From NCBI RefSeq assembly GCF_042477335.2, contig NC_091251.1:33310501-33374500 (forward strand): a stretch of DNA of 64,000 nt, given 5' to 3'. Origin of the DNA: Ovis canadensis. Its lineage: Eukaryota > Chordata > Mammalia > Artiodactyla > Bovidae. This document shows, piece by piece, positions 32,558 to 43,699 of this stretch; position 1 is the stretch's first letter; each line of letters starts with the position of its first letter. Both the position numbers and the translations under genes were made by a program. Below the pieces are notes generated by a model. That model was not told the DNA's origin. It was given only the letters and a program-made list of their open reading frames with translations, and ran no database searches.

Positions 32558-33801
32558 TCAGTTATGCTTGTGGCTGGAGTGGGGGCGAGGGAAGAGCCCA
32601 TGGCCGGGGCTCCCTGGAGACCAGGGCTGATGATACCAGCTGCCATAGGTGAGGTACCAGGCAAAGGTACCCACTGCGGCCCCCACCACCTTGTGAGTAT
32701 ACTGGTGGAAATAGATGACGGTGCAGAGCAGCAAGAAGTTCCAGAGGCCCAGCAGCAGCACGTTGAGCAGGAAGACAAGGCGCAGGGGTGCGCCGGCAGG
32801 CAGCCCATGGGCCAGATACTTGGCGAACACTGCTGCTTCCTCGGCCATGAGCAGGCAGCAGAAGGTGAGCAGGAAGGTGTGGGAGGAGACCGTGTAGCCC
32901 CGCCATTGGTGGCCAGCCGCTAGGCAGCTGCGGCGATCCGGCAGCTCGTGGAGCAGCAGGCCCTGAGGCAGAGGCTCGAAGCAGGAGCCGGTCAGGTCCT
33001 CGATGAGCAGGAAGGCCCGGCCGGCCCCCCGCCACACAGCTGCCCCCACCACCAGCCGGCTCAGGTGCCGGGCAGTCACTGCCACGCGCCGTGTAGCCAG
33101 GAAGACCACCAGCAGCACAAAGCCCCCCAGGAAGGTGCAGGTCCAGCCCCACGCCGAATTCACAAACTTTCTGTGGGCAGAAAAGAGGAAAGGCTATTGA
33201 GGCCCCTCAGTCCCATCGCTCCCTGTGTGTTCCCAGCCTGGCTCTGTCTCCAGTCGCAATATCACCCCCTGTTGTTTTCTGTGCCCTCTTCCCTCTTCTC
33301 CCACAGCCACTTGAACTTGGCCATCTCCTTAGAGGTCCATTCAGCTTTCTAGGGTCCACATTTCCTCTTCGGCCCTGCTCCTGTACCCCCCGGCTCTGTC
33401 CCCCTCCCCCCTGACTTTCTCCTCAACCTCCTAGTCTATTTTTAGTGTCTCACACTGGCAGGAGGACAGAAACCTGGAGGAAGCCGGGATCCCTGAGCCC
33501 AGGCAGCCAGCGCCCCCAGCCTTGAGTGGACTCACATGTTGAAGAAGTTGCCGTGGCTGGCGAAGATGGTCCGAGGGTTGACGTGGAACTGCAGAAGGGG
33601 CCCAAAGATGACCACTGCTGCCAACCAGGCATGGTAGAGGCGACGTAAGCAGGGGCTTCCCAGGAGGCGGGCAGCCTGTTCGCTTCCAAAGTACAGCAAG
33701 GCAGAGGCCACCCAGAGCAGCACCCTGACCAGGCCGCCCAGCAGGGCCCGGATCCGGGCCCCGGCCCCCCGCCCTGCCCCCACCACCGGCCCCCGCTCCA
33801 T
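32558..33801 (-). CDS. FITM1: Fat storage-inducing transmembrane protein 1
   Basis: Multi-pass ER membrane protein that binds triacylglycerol and promotes lipid-droplet formation, mainly in skeletal muscle and heart by family knowledge. Two coding exons: 33536-33801 and 32558-33170 (GT-AG, phase 2), 292 codons as in human. The start gives MERGPVVGAGRGAGAR, after which hydrophobic segments appear (for example around VLLWVASALLYFG, LAAVVIFGPLLQF, GGFVLLVVFLATRR, FLLTFCCLLMAEE and LLLGLWNFLLLCTVIYF). Conserved histidines of the FIT family are present in SSHTFL and YFHQYTHK. Related FIT2 has lipid diphosphatase activity; for FITM1 this is only inference. A long alternative frame over exon 2 is a shadow. 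Confidence 0.97.
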
Positions 33802-34530
33802 GTTCCCTCCCCTCCCCGCTAACTGCTTGCTCTGCTGAGCAGCTGAGGAGGGGCTGATGGGGCCCCCCCTGGACAAGGACAGGCAGTGACAGGTGTGGCA
33901 GACACAGGGCAGAGCCCTGTTGGCAGCTGGCAGGCGGGGGAGAGGGGCGGGGGGCAGTGAGGGGCCAGGGCTGAGGGTTGCCATGTCAGCAGGGTTCTCA
34001 CTTTGGGTGTTTCCTGACAACGGCCTTGTTCCTTCCCTGTTAGTCTGTGTCCCTTGACTTTAGGTCCTATGTCTCTAGGTCAAACCATGTTCAGGTTTCA
34101 GGGTCACTCCTGTGGTTCAGGGCTGTTTTTGTCCACAGCTTGCTTGGGTCTGCTTGTCCCTATTTGGTCAGCCAAAGTCACCCCAACCCCACACAGGTTG
34201 GCCTCTCAGAGCCCCAAAGATCAAGTTCACTCCCACATGATAGGGGGTGGAGGAGACCCTAGGAGGAAAATCCCCAGTCTGGAGTCCATCAAATCCTTGG
34301 GGTTGTGCCCCTCAATTACCTTGGGGCTTGGCCACACATAGAATGTGGCCTCCAAGCCTGACCACTGAGGCTGGAGCCATAGGGTGGTGAGCAGCTTACC
34401 CAAGCGAAGTCCCTGTTATTCATTCAGTAACTATTTTGAGATCCCTATTTGTCTTCTCATTTCTCAAAATGAGATTTGAGAAATGGGATTTCAGGGGCTA
34501 CCTTTGTGGAGGCTCATGAAGTAGTGAAAG
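33802..34530. other. FITM1 upstream region
   Basis: Upstream of FITM1 on the minus strand. Three E-boxes are visible: CAGCTG at 33840-33845 and 33924-33929, and CAGGTG at 33890-33895. No other gene or repeat was recognised. Confidence 0.4.
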
Positions 34531-34640
34531 GGATGAGCAAGAAAGGGTACCTGGGTTCTGGCCCAACTCTGTGACTTTGAGAAAATAAACTAACCCTCCT
34601 TGGTCCTCAGTGCCATCATCTGCAAACTGACCAAGATGGA
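34530..34640 (+). mobile_element. MIR fossil
   Basis: 'tctgtgactttgagaaaata' and 'ctcagtgccatcatctgcaa' fit the MIR core. Confidence 0.55.
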
Positions 34641-34849
34641 TTAACCAATTAGGATCCTTCCAGATTCCATTTCCCATACCTCGACATAGCATGTGCTCAG
34701 GGGCTCTATACCTGAGGACCTCCAGAAGCACTCACACATTTTTAAGCTGACACAGAGTTTTTCATTGCAGTTTTAAATAGCTGCAAAGGACAAAATATCT
34801 AGTGTATTATATATACTTACTTTTCAAAAATAAAGCTATCTATATAACT

Positions 34850-35058
34850 CCTTCCCTGGTGGCTCAGACGGTAAAAAATCTGCCTACAACAAAGGAGACC
34901 AGGGTTTGATCCCTGGGTCAGGAAGATCCCCTAGAGAAGGGAATGGCTACCCACTCAGTGTTCCTGCTTGGAGAACCCCATGGACAGAGGAGCCTGGTGG
35001 GCTACAGTCCATGGGGTTGCAGAGAGTTGGACACGGCCACTCGACTAACACTTTCACA
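34850..35058 (+). mobile_element. Bov-tA SINE, full length
   Basis: Runs from 'ttccctggtggctcagacgg' through 'gatccctgggtcaggaagat' to 'gagttggacacggccactcg' and 'actaacactttcaca'. Confidence 0.92.
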
Positions 35059-36088
35059 ACACTAGTGATTATATACCTCACCATTTTTCATTTTAAAAAT
35101 GTGACAAGATCTTAACAGAAATTATATTTCCATTCTATTCTCCCTACAGAATTTATCCTAATATGTTTTTATGCCTGAAAATCTTCATTGATCATACATA
35201 AGTCTCTGCCAAAAAAAAAGAGTAGATGATTTGAAACAATTTTTACACATTTCCTGTGACCATAAGTTGAATTTTTTTCTTCTGTATTGAATTTCCATAT
35301 AAATTAGTACAAATTTCAAAATTGTTAGTAGCACAAAATATATTATTTGTACAACAAAACTTTCAGAGTTTGATAATAATACAATAAGATTGTATTGGAA
35401 ATGCATCTCTTAATGAGAACAGATGGCCCTTGGGGTCTTGATTAAATGAGGATTTGAGGACACTAATCATTTTAGTTGGCATCTCCTTCTAGCATCCTGG
35501 AGGTAAAACAGTTCTGGGTGAGATGGGTGGCATCTCTGGGTGTTAGGGGGTAGAGATAGGTATCATTTATTAACTAAGCTTTGCAACAGGGAGTCCCTCC
35601 TGGGCGAAGAGGCAGAGGGGAGATGAAAGGACCAGTAGAGATCCATGTGATGGTTTCATGCAGGTGGGTCAACTGGAGGAAAGAGATCACCTGGAGGCCA
35701 AGCATCTGGACAATTTATTCTTTTAAAAGTGTTTTGCTGTTGAACACGTACATCTCTTAATCCCTTGCTGTGTCTCTAAGACCCCTTGGAGGTGTGCATT
35801 CTGGTTCCAGAACTGCCTTAGAGATAATGGGGAAGGTGAGGCCAAGCTGCTCGCCTATTGTCCACACCATGGGTTTGCCCTGAGGCATGGTGGCTGACCG
35901 CTGTATGCCTCCATTTCCTCACCTGGAAAAAAGGGTGCTGTGAGAATGGGTGAAGTCCTGAGTGTGAAGTGCCCAGATGGGGCCTGCCATCAGTGCCCAC
36001 CAGGTGATCTCTGGCTCTGGGCTACTTCTTTCCATAGACTGGACCAGCTCCAGGGCAGAGCTGATGTGGGTGTTCCGGGTTCTCATCT
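35059..36088. other. AT-rich intergenic DNA
   Basis: Between the SINE and the one at 36100; no gene or named repeat was recognised. Confidence 0.4.
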
Positions 36089-36099
36089 AAACCGTGTTT

Positions 36100-36319
36100 G
36101 AAAGTGAAAGTGAAAGTGAAGTCGCTCAGTCGTGTCCGACTCTTTGCGACCCCATGGACTGTAGCCTATCAGGCTTCTCCGTCCATGGGATTTTCCAGGC
36201 AAGAGTGCTGGAGTGGATTGCCATTTCCTTCTCCAGGGGATCTTCCCGACCCAGGAATCGAACCCAGCTCTCCCATATTGCAGGCAGACGCTTTACCATC
36301 TGAGCCACCAGGGAAGCCC
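36100..36319 (-). mobile_element. Bov-tA SINE with target-site duplication
   Basis: Reverse-complement SINE beginning with a (GAAAGT)3GAA tract and 'gtcgctcagtcgtgtccgac' and ending 'gagccaccagggaagccc'. Flanks AAACCGTGTTT (36089-36099) and AAAACGTGTTT (36320-36330) form an 11-bp duplication with one mismatch. Confidence 0.93.
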
Positions 36320-36578
36320 AAAACGTGTTTACTTCCTATTATCTCAATTTCCATTTGCTGAGAAGTTTCTGAGGTTGGTGAGGGACTCCCTGTTGCAAAG
36401 CTCAGTTAACAAATGATTTTGGTATTCCCTTTCATCTTCGGGCATCAAAGCAGTGATTTCTCTAACAGAGGAGCATATCTGAAAGCTTTGTTGAAACCAT
36501 TTTCTTAAAGTGAGAGGATAAAAGATTTGCAACAGGATAAAGAGAGAGACAGACAGATGCTGAGCCAGGTTCCCACAG

Positions 36579-36584
36579 TTTATT
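36579..36584 (-). terminator. DCAF11: DCAF11 polyadenylation signal
   Basis: AATAAA on the minus strand about 690 nt beyond the DCAF11 stop codon. It is the best signal in the 3' flank; use is inferred. Confidence 0.65.
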
Positions 36585-37277
36585 GAGGGAGCCAAAGCCA
36601 GTGATAGGACAAAGGAGTCCTACTTCAACATCCCTCCTTGAAGCTGCTGGCCTCTGGCATGATGGAACATTCTGGGAGGGGGAGGACCTGCCCTGTGTGG
36701 GGCCACACAGAGCCTCTCACACCATAGCCTGCCCACCCCAAAGACCCAGACGCATGAGAGAGAAGACATAATTCCTGCCGTGGGAGGGTGCTTATCCATC
36801 CCCCTCTCCCTGAGGGGCTAGAGCTCTAGCCGTTAGGACCTCTGGAACAAAGGCCAGCACTCCTGGCCCTCTGACTGACCAGTCTAACTAATCCTCAATG
36901 TGAAGGCCTGGGCAATGGGCCTTGCTGATGGCACAGTTCAGACCTGGCCCCAGGCATCTACTCTAGGAGCTAACACTTAACATCCAAACATGATTAAAAA
37001 CACTCAGGATAGTTCTCCTGCTGATCAGATAATGGCAGTCCTGCCAGACCCCGGCCAGAGACAGAGGTCCAAGATGATTGAGTGTAAGCATGTGAGAGGA
37101 CCACACTACCCCAAGGGGAGGCTCTCCCAGGGGTCAGCTAGGGGCCCAAAGCCTGGGATTCTGTTTCTCCCCAGCCAGTGCCAGTGAGTCCTCAAAGATC
37201 CCCCATAGGGGAGAAAAGAAGGAGAAGGTGGAGAGCTGGTGAAGAGGCTCACCCATGACTGGGCCTGGAGGTCAGAT

Positions 37278-40200
37278 CTACTGGGGCGAGGAAAAGGCTG
37301 TAGAGGGGTGGGACATTGGGGCAGGGGTGCTGGGGTGCTCCTCCGACTCTGGCATGTCATCCTGGAAGTACTCAGCCTGGCGGTACTGCCACAGACGCAG
37401 ATTCCCGTCCCACTGCAGGGTAGAAGATGGCAAGCAGTCAGGGGACGCTGCCCTCACTCGGTCCCAGACACACGCTGGCCACCCTCACTCTAGCATCCTC
37501 ACCGAACTGCTGACAATCTTCTCCTCAAAGGGGTGCCAGCTGACGTCACGCACGCAGGCCTTGTGGCTGGTCAGCTTCTTCACGATGTGGCCACTGAGGA
37601 GGTCGTACACTGTCCGGGGAAGGCCAGAGTGGAGAAGGGCAGCCAGAAAACCTTCCAGCCATCCCTCATCTCTCCCTGCCTCTCAGGCAACCTCCCACCT
37701 TCCCAGAGGAACAAAGCCCACATCTGGGGATGCTGTTAGTTTCTTTTCCCTACCTCAGGTTGAGAGTATGATCTAGCAGAGCCTGGGTATCTCTGGCCCT
37801 TAGCTAAATGTTACAGGGTCAACAGTTAAGAAAATGAAATGTGGCTTTAAAGCAGCCATTTTTTGGAAAGCTCACAAGATATGGGAGACACCACAAAGGT
37901 GAACATGGGCCTGTCTCCATAGACTTGTAAACCTGCTGCTCCTCTTCTGGACTCGGGTGTGCCTTCCTCTCTCCCTGGATGGGCCTTCATCTCAGCACCT
38001 CCCTAGGTCTATCTTAGGCTCTGTCTTAGGCTCCATCCATCCGTGTCTGTTTCTTTTCATGCATTCCTCCTGCTTCAGTGGCTGTACATCTTTTACGACT
38101 TGCTTTTTGTGTCATTCTTTCTGTCTCTGTTCCCTCCTACCTTTCATCTGTAATCTCTTCCCTGACTGATTAAAAAACAGAACCGTGTATATTTTTGGTG
38201 ATCTAGTATATTTACTGACTAGAATTCTGTGTTCCTTTCTTAATTTAAAATGCTAATGAATAGAATGTTTTCTCTTTCTCTGTTTAAGCCACCCTGCCTC
38301 AGGCTAAATGAAATTTCATTATAGTTCTCACTGGATTTCTTAAGGTGCTCACTGGTGCTCACAGGTAGAATGCCGGGGGAACATTCCTGCCCTTCCCGAG
38401 ACCCCCTGGTCTGACCCAGTCCTTACCGACCACTTTGCCAGTGGAGCAGCCACTGTAGATGAACTGCTGGCCGGTGCTGTGGGTGGGGGAGAATCGGCAA
38501 CGGATGAGGGTGTGCAGCACCCCGTGGCCCCGGTAGGTCATCAAGGAGCTGTCCCCTGGGAGCTTCAGCTTCCGCCAGGCTGGGGAGGGATGCAGGGCAA
38601 ACCCGGGGTTAGGGAGTCTGGATTCTCCTCTATCACCAGTCCTCAGCAAACAATGATGCTCATAGACAGTCCTCTTTCCAATCCCCAACTGGTGTCTCTT
38701 TCCCCACCAAACAGTCAGGTGATATACGCCAGTATGGCTCTGCTGATTGTCAAGATGCTGCAGTATTTTCGTATCCATTGGCTTGGAGTGAGTGATCCCC
38801 AGTTCCCACATTGGTAACTCCTGACTTTCCCACGGTTCAGCAAACAAAGAGTTAATGCCTGGCAAGGGGGCGTCAGGAGAGGGGTCCCAGCTTCATCCAC
38901 CATGCCCACACTGGGCCTTACCACAGGTTAAATACTTTAACTAGCACTCCTGACTCTTCACTCTCCAGACCTCAGGTCCCGCTTCTGCTCTCACCTTTTT
39001 TGGGCACCTGCTGCCAGCGGTAGTCCCAGTTTTGCTGTGTGGCAGCCTGGCGAGAGGCTTCCATGCCTTCCCGGCTAGAAAAACGCCGGATATCCCAGAG
39101 CTTGATGGTCTGGTCTTTGGAGTTGGAGATGAGATATCGGGCATCACCCTGTGAATCCAGGATGGATAAGGAGGATCAGAGCCCCCCCTCTCAGTTGAGC
39201 GGTATGAACGCAGGCTGCTCTTTGGTTTCCTCTCTCTTCACCCAGGTGGGCCTCGCCATTGGTTTCCTACCACGGGCCACACACCCTGGCTAGGCTTCCC
39301 CTTCTTTGTCCAGCACACTGACTGGCTCCTGTTCTACCTTGGATCAGATTGTCTTCTACTTTTCTTGTACAGAAAGCCCCGCTCCTTGTGGATGGTGCTG
39401 ATCTTGCAAACCGTGGCTAAAGGTGGAGCTTGGAGAGTTGCCACACCTGTTTGCTTTGATAGCACAACTCAGTCGCCTGGCTGTGCGGTCCTGCCTCTGC
39501 ACCCACCTTACTGTCAATGAAAGTGATGCCGTCCTGATGTCCGGCAAGTGCGCCCACAGGCTTGGGGTCATCTTCTCTCATGGTGCGTCGATCCCACACT
39601 TTGCAGATGGCATCGTCACCCCCGGAGAACAGGATTTGGGAGCTGACATCAGCAAAGGCCACCGCATTCACATCATCCTCATGGGACTCAATCTAGGGGA
39701 GAAAGGGACCAGAATGTTTACAACCTCTTTCTAGGTCTTCCAACAAGCCAAGGACCAGGAGGCGGGGGCTTGAAATCTCGGGAGCAATACCTGAAGGGTC
39801 CGCCGGTTCTGTTCTCGATCAAAGACGTACAGGCAGCCATCATTGGCCCTGAAGGGGAGGCGATAAAGAGGGCTTTGGAGCCAGAATCGAGAGGACCCAT
39901 GCTACATGTGCTCTGGAGACACTGTGTCTCGAAGTCCCGCTAAGGGGCAAGCCCTTGTGTCTTCTTATACAGGAGGTGGGAGAAGAGTTAGCTGTGACCT
40001 CCCATCTCGTGCTGGAGAAATGGTGCTTGAGAAGTGAAGCCACACATAAATCTTGGCCCTGGAGAAGTCCTGGTTGTTCTCCACAGCTGCCTGGGTACGG
40101 GTATCTACTATAGTCTCTGTAATGGTAGAGCCCGTTTCTGGGAGAATTTCTATCTCATTAAGTTCTGGGGGCATCCCCACAAACACTCACCCTCCTAGCA

Positions 40201-43200
40201 CTTCTCGTCCATCTGAGGAGACAGCGATGGAGAATACAGCGAAGCGACGTTCATCTGGCCTGAAAAGAGACAAGGAGGAGCTGCATTAAGTGAACTTCCC
40301 TTTAGCCCAGGTTAATCCACAGAATGTGACAAGGGCCGTGAGGCACACTGCTGAGGGGAAAAGAAATCCCGCCAGCACACATGCCAGAATGTGGGGCACC
40401 TCAGTGAGGAACCAAGAAGAATCCTGCAGCCATCTATTTATCCTGGTCCTCTGGCTGACAGGCTGGGTGGTTCCCTCCCAGAAGTCCACACAGAGAAACT
40501 TGCAACCAGTGTACTTTCCCCTCTAAGTGGGAGTTCCAGTTCAAGAGGTATGCTCCTAGAGAGCCTTTCTTGAGTAGTTTCTGATGAGTCTGACCAGTAA
40601 GGGAAGCCAGTACCTTAGATCCAGGGCAGTGTGTGTGTCTCCCTCCCCGTAGATGTTGCAGATATGAACTAAGAGAAGCAAGAGAAACAAGAATCTTTCA
40701 GGGCTGAGGTAAGGAGGGTAGAGCCAGGGAAGAGATAGAACAAATGGGAAGGAAGTTGGACCTGGGGAGTAATTTGTCCAGGAAAAGGCATGGAGTCATG
40801 GCACGGAGGAGATGGGTGTTTGGAGACCTCAGGTCCCCAGCTGGAGAGACCATGGAGGTCTGGGGCACACTCACTGTAATCGGACCAGCTGGAGTAAAGG
40901 AAATGGTTCCCATCAGGGGTGAAGGCCACATCCAAGACGCTCCAGCCGACATCTCGGGCTTTGATGCTCTTGAATTTACGAAAGCGGCCATACCGGCAGT
41001 CATATAGTCGGATTGTCTGGTCTGTGTGAGTGGCGATCAGGCAGAATTAGAAAACAGCCTCCTGGAATCCTCCCTAGGTCAGACCTCTCTCGCTCACCAC
41101 TGATCTGTGGAATCTTCCCTTGATCATGGGACAAAACATGTGTTCTAGCTAAGCATCCTTAAGCCAGGGTCTGAGCTCCCTGGATCTGGGGCTTTCTAGC
41201 ATCAGTCAGAGGGAACATCTCTTGTTCTAAGGCAGCTGGTAGGACTAGGGTATGGTACCTTGACAGGCAGACATGAAGATTTGACCATCTTTGCTGTAGA
41301 TGCCACAGAAAGCTTTCTGAGAGTAGGTATCGGTGAAGCCCAGATCGTTGGGCAAGAAGCTGGGGAAGCAGAAAGAAAGTGAGGGTAAAAGGAGCTCAGG
41401 ATGGCTCCTTGTCCCAGTTAGTAGCATCCTAACACAGCTGGATGTGAGTACAGGGGCATTCTTCCCGGCTTTGGGTATAAGCCTTTGTCGTTGATTCATT
41501 CTATCATCCTCTCAATTGCTATACTTTTCCACTTTGCTCATTCTCAAAGCCTCAACCCCACATAACCTAACTTTAATATCCCTGAGAATCCTTTAACACT
41601 CATGCTTTCAAAGTTTAAGAAAGTTTAGACTTATCTGGCCCCTGGAATCTCTCCACCAAGCCCCATACTCACTGAGACATCACTCGAGACCGTTCTCCAA
41701 GGGAGAAGCTTCCCTGGTGGCAGAGGCCCCGTTCTCTCTAAAGGAAGGGATTGGGGAATATTGCTAGTAGAAACAGAGGGCCACCTCAGCCACACCAAGC
41801 CCCCTCCTCCAAAAATATTGCTCTTGCTACAGGAATGAACCCAGCACATAGTAATATGTCCCACCAAATGCCCACTCAGGCTGGTTGAGAGTGCTCCAGC
41901 TCCAGCACTTGAGGCTTCCTTGGAAAGTTTACTTCCCTCTTCTCTGGGATTGTGGCTTCTGGCTGCACTAATAGTCCTGCTGCCAGACTGGCTGGATGAG
42001 GAGAGGCCTACCTGGTGCAGCATTTGAGGAAAGCTGAGCTCCCGGGCTGCCCGCCTAAGCCCCAGCCGCCCTGTGGCCAGTTCCACTTGTGTCTTGATCT
42101 CACTGCATTCCAGCTCCCGGGTGTCAGGGGTTGCATCCACTGTGAGCACCAAAGAGAAGTTTCATCCTAGGTCTTTTCCAGCCCCAGCAGATAGTTAGCA
42201 AGGCTGTGCTCAGCCTTCTCAATGTGGCTGAATATACTGGGGCTGCAAAGACTCCCTCATTCCTTGAATTATCTCATCTTTTTCTTTCAATTTTTGCCAA
42301 AATTAATTTTTTTTTAAAGTTTTGTAGTGGAAATCCTTTGATGTTAGGGTCTCTGTCTGTCTTTCCTCTTACCTGGTGGATTGTATCGGTCTCCAAGACG
42401 ACCATCCCAGGCACTGTCATGCTCTTCCTCTGAGTCCGAGAGGGCCTGGATGAGCTGCAAATTTGCTGCACCTCCTCCCTGCACCAACCTCACTTGGCCT
42501 CTGTGGAGAGACCCCCCACCCCGTGATAAAGGGGAGGATCCCTTCCCCAGACCAACCAAATTCAGAGTCAATGGTTATGTAGTTCATAGACCACCTTGTC
42601 CTCAAACCCCTGTACTGTCCCCATGTTGAGGTTTGAGGCTGACTAGACCGTGGCTGTTATTTTGTCTCCTATAAGACACACCAGGAAGCTAATTTTCACT
42701 CTTACAAGAGGAGCAGAAAACCCCAGCATTGCATGGATGTTGGCTAATCTACTGATTTGACTTCCCAGAGAGTTAGAAATTCTGAGAGCATTTCCTTCTG
42801 AGTCTCTGCCCAAGGAGTCTAGCATAGGACATGGTTTTCTGAAGGGATTCTCAAGCCTGCCTTCTCCCTCAAGGAGCCATAGCTAAGAACCAAAGCCAGT
42901 TGCACCCCCTTTCCAGGCAATTGCCAGTGGTCACTTCCCTCAAAGCATTCTTTCTTCAGGAACAGGATTAGAGTTAGGTTAATTTAAACTTGTTTTTCAA
43001 GTAAATCCATGTGGCCTCATATCATGTGTCAATGACTTCATTTAAATTCAACACCCACTTCCCCAACTCTTTTCTTCACCCCTCATAGCACTTCCTTCCC
43101 ACCAGGACACCCCTCCCTCTTTTTTCTTTTACTTACTTGGAAAATAGGTTACATGTGTGTAGTCATAGCTAGACTCCCTTGAATAGTCCCCTCAACACAA

Positions 43201-43543
43201 GAGCAAATCATCCTGCTGACCCTGCCTAGGGGAGTGCTGCCAGTGTCCAGCAGAGAAGGCTGTTCTGCTCAAACAGAACAGCTATCCTGGGCTGATCCCA
43301 TTTTCTATTCTCTGTAACTTCCCCGACGGGAGCTGGTATCAAGGGACTGTGGTGGTGCCTGGTGGGGACACACCAAGGGGTAAGTTACCTGCGTAGGAGA
43401 TAGGCCAGTACCTGGGCCAGATCCACATCTTCATCCTCCTCTTCCTCCTCCTCACTCCTACGCAGGCCAGCCCCTCTTCGGGGCAAGCCCTCGGAGGGGT
43501 CTCCGGACCCAGTTCCTGCGCTGCTACTGTTACGTGATCCCAT
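37278..43543 (-). CDS. DCAF11: DDB1- and CUL4-associated factor 11 (WDR23)
   Basis: WD40 substrate receptor for the CUL4-DDB1 ubiquitin ligase; in other animals it restrains NRF2. Fourteen coding exons on the minus strand: 43389-43543, 42373-42500, 42012-42139, 41673-41737, 41259-41359, 40875-41021, 40614-40668, 40191-40259, 39791-39848, 39507-39692, 38995-39148, 38427-38579, 37503-37609, 37278-37412. All GT-AG; 546 codons, equal to human. The N-terminus MGSRNSSSAGTGSG is followed by an acidic run of glutamates (about 31-40) and a low-complexity region. WD repeats start near residue 165. WDXR boxes that contact DDB1 in this class are visible as VWDRR and LWDIRR. A non-coding exon acceptor (CACAG|GACTTA) near 43568 suggests further 5' exons in the CpG-rich region. 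Confidence 0.97.
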
Positions 43544-43699
43544 CTTCTGGTCACAGCATCCTTAAGTCCTGTGTGGGGACTCCTCCTGTCACCTCCTTGG
43601 GTTTGGTGAAAGCAAAGCCTGCTCTAGAAACACCAGAGTTTCCTGAGATCGATAGTAGCTATCTCTAGGAGGGCGACCCTTCCTAGGTATTGAGATCCC

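Noticed and set aside
32562-33152. 196-codon frame on the minus strand over FITM1 exon 2
   Set aside because: It is the +1 frame of the true FITM1 exon. The FITM1 frame matches the whole family; the other is low complexity.
34850-35058. tRNA-like sequence
   Set aside because: It is the tRNA-derived head of a Bov-tA SINE, not a functional tRNA gene.
36094-36361. Open frames starting in GAAAGT repeats
   Set aside because: They lie inside a Bov-tA SINE.
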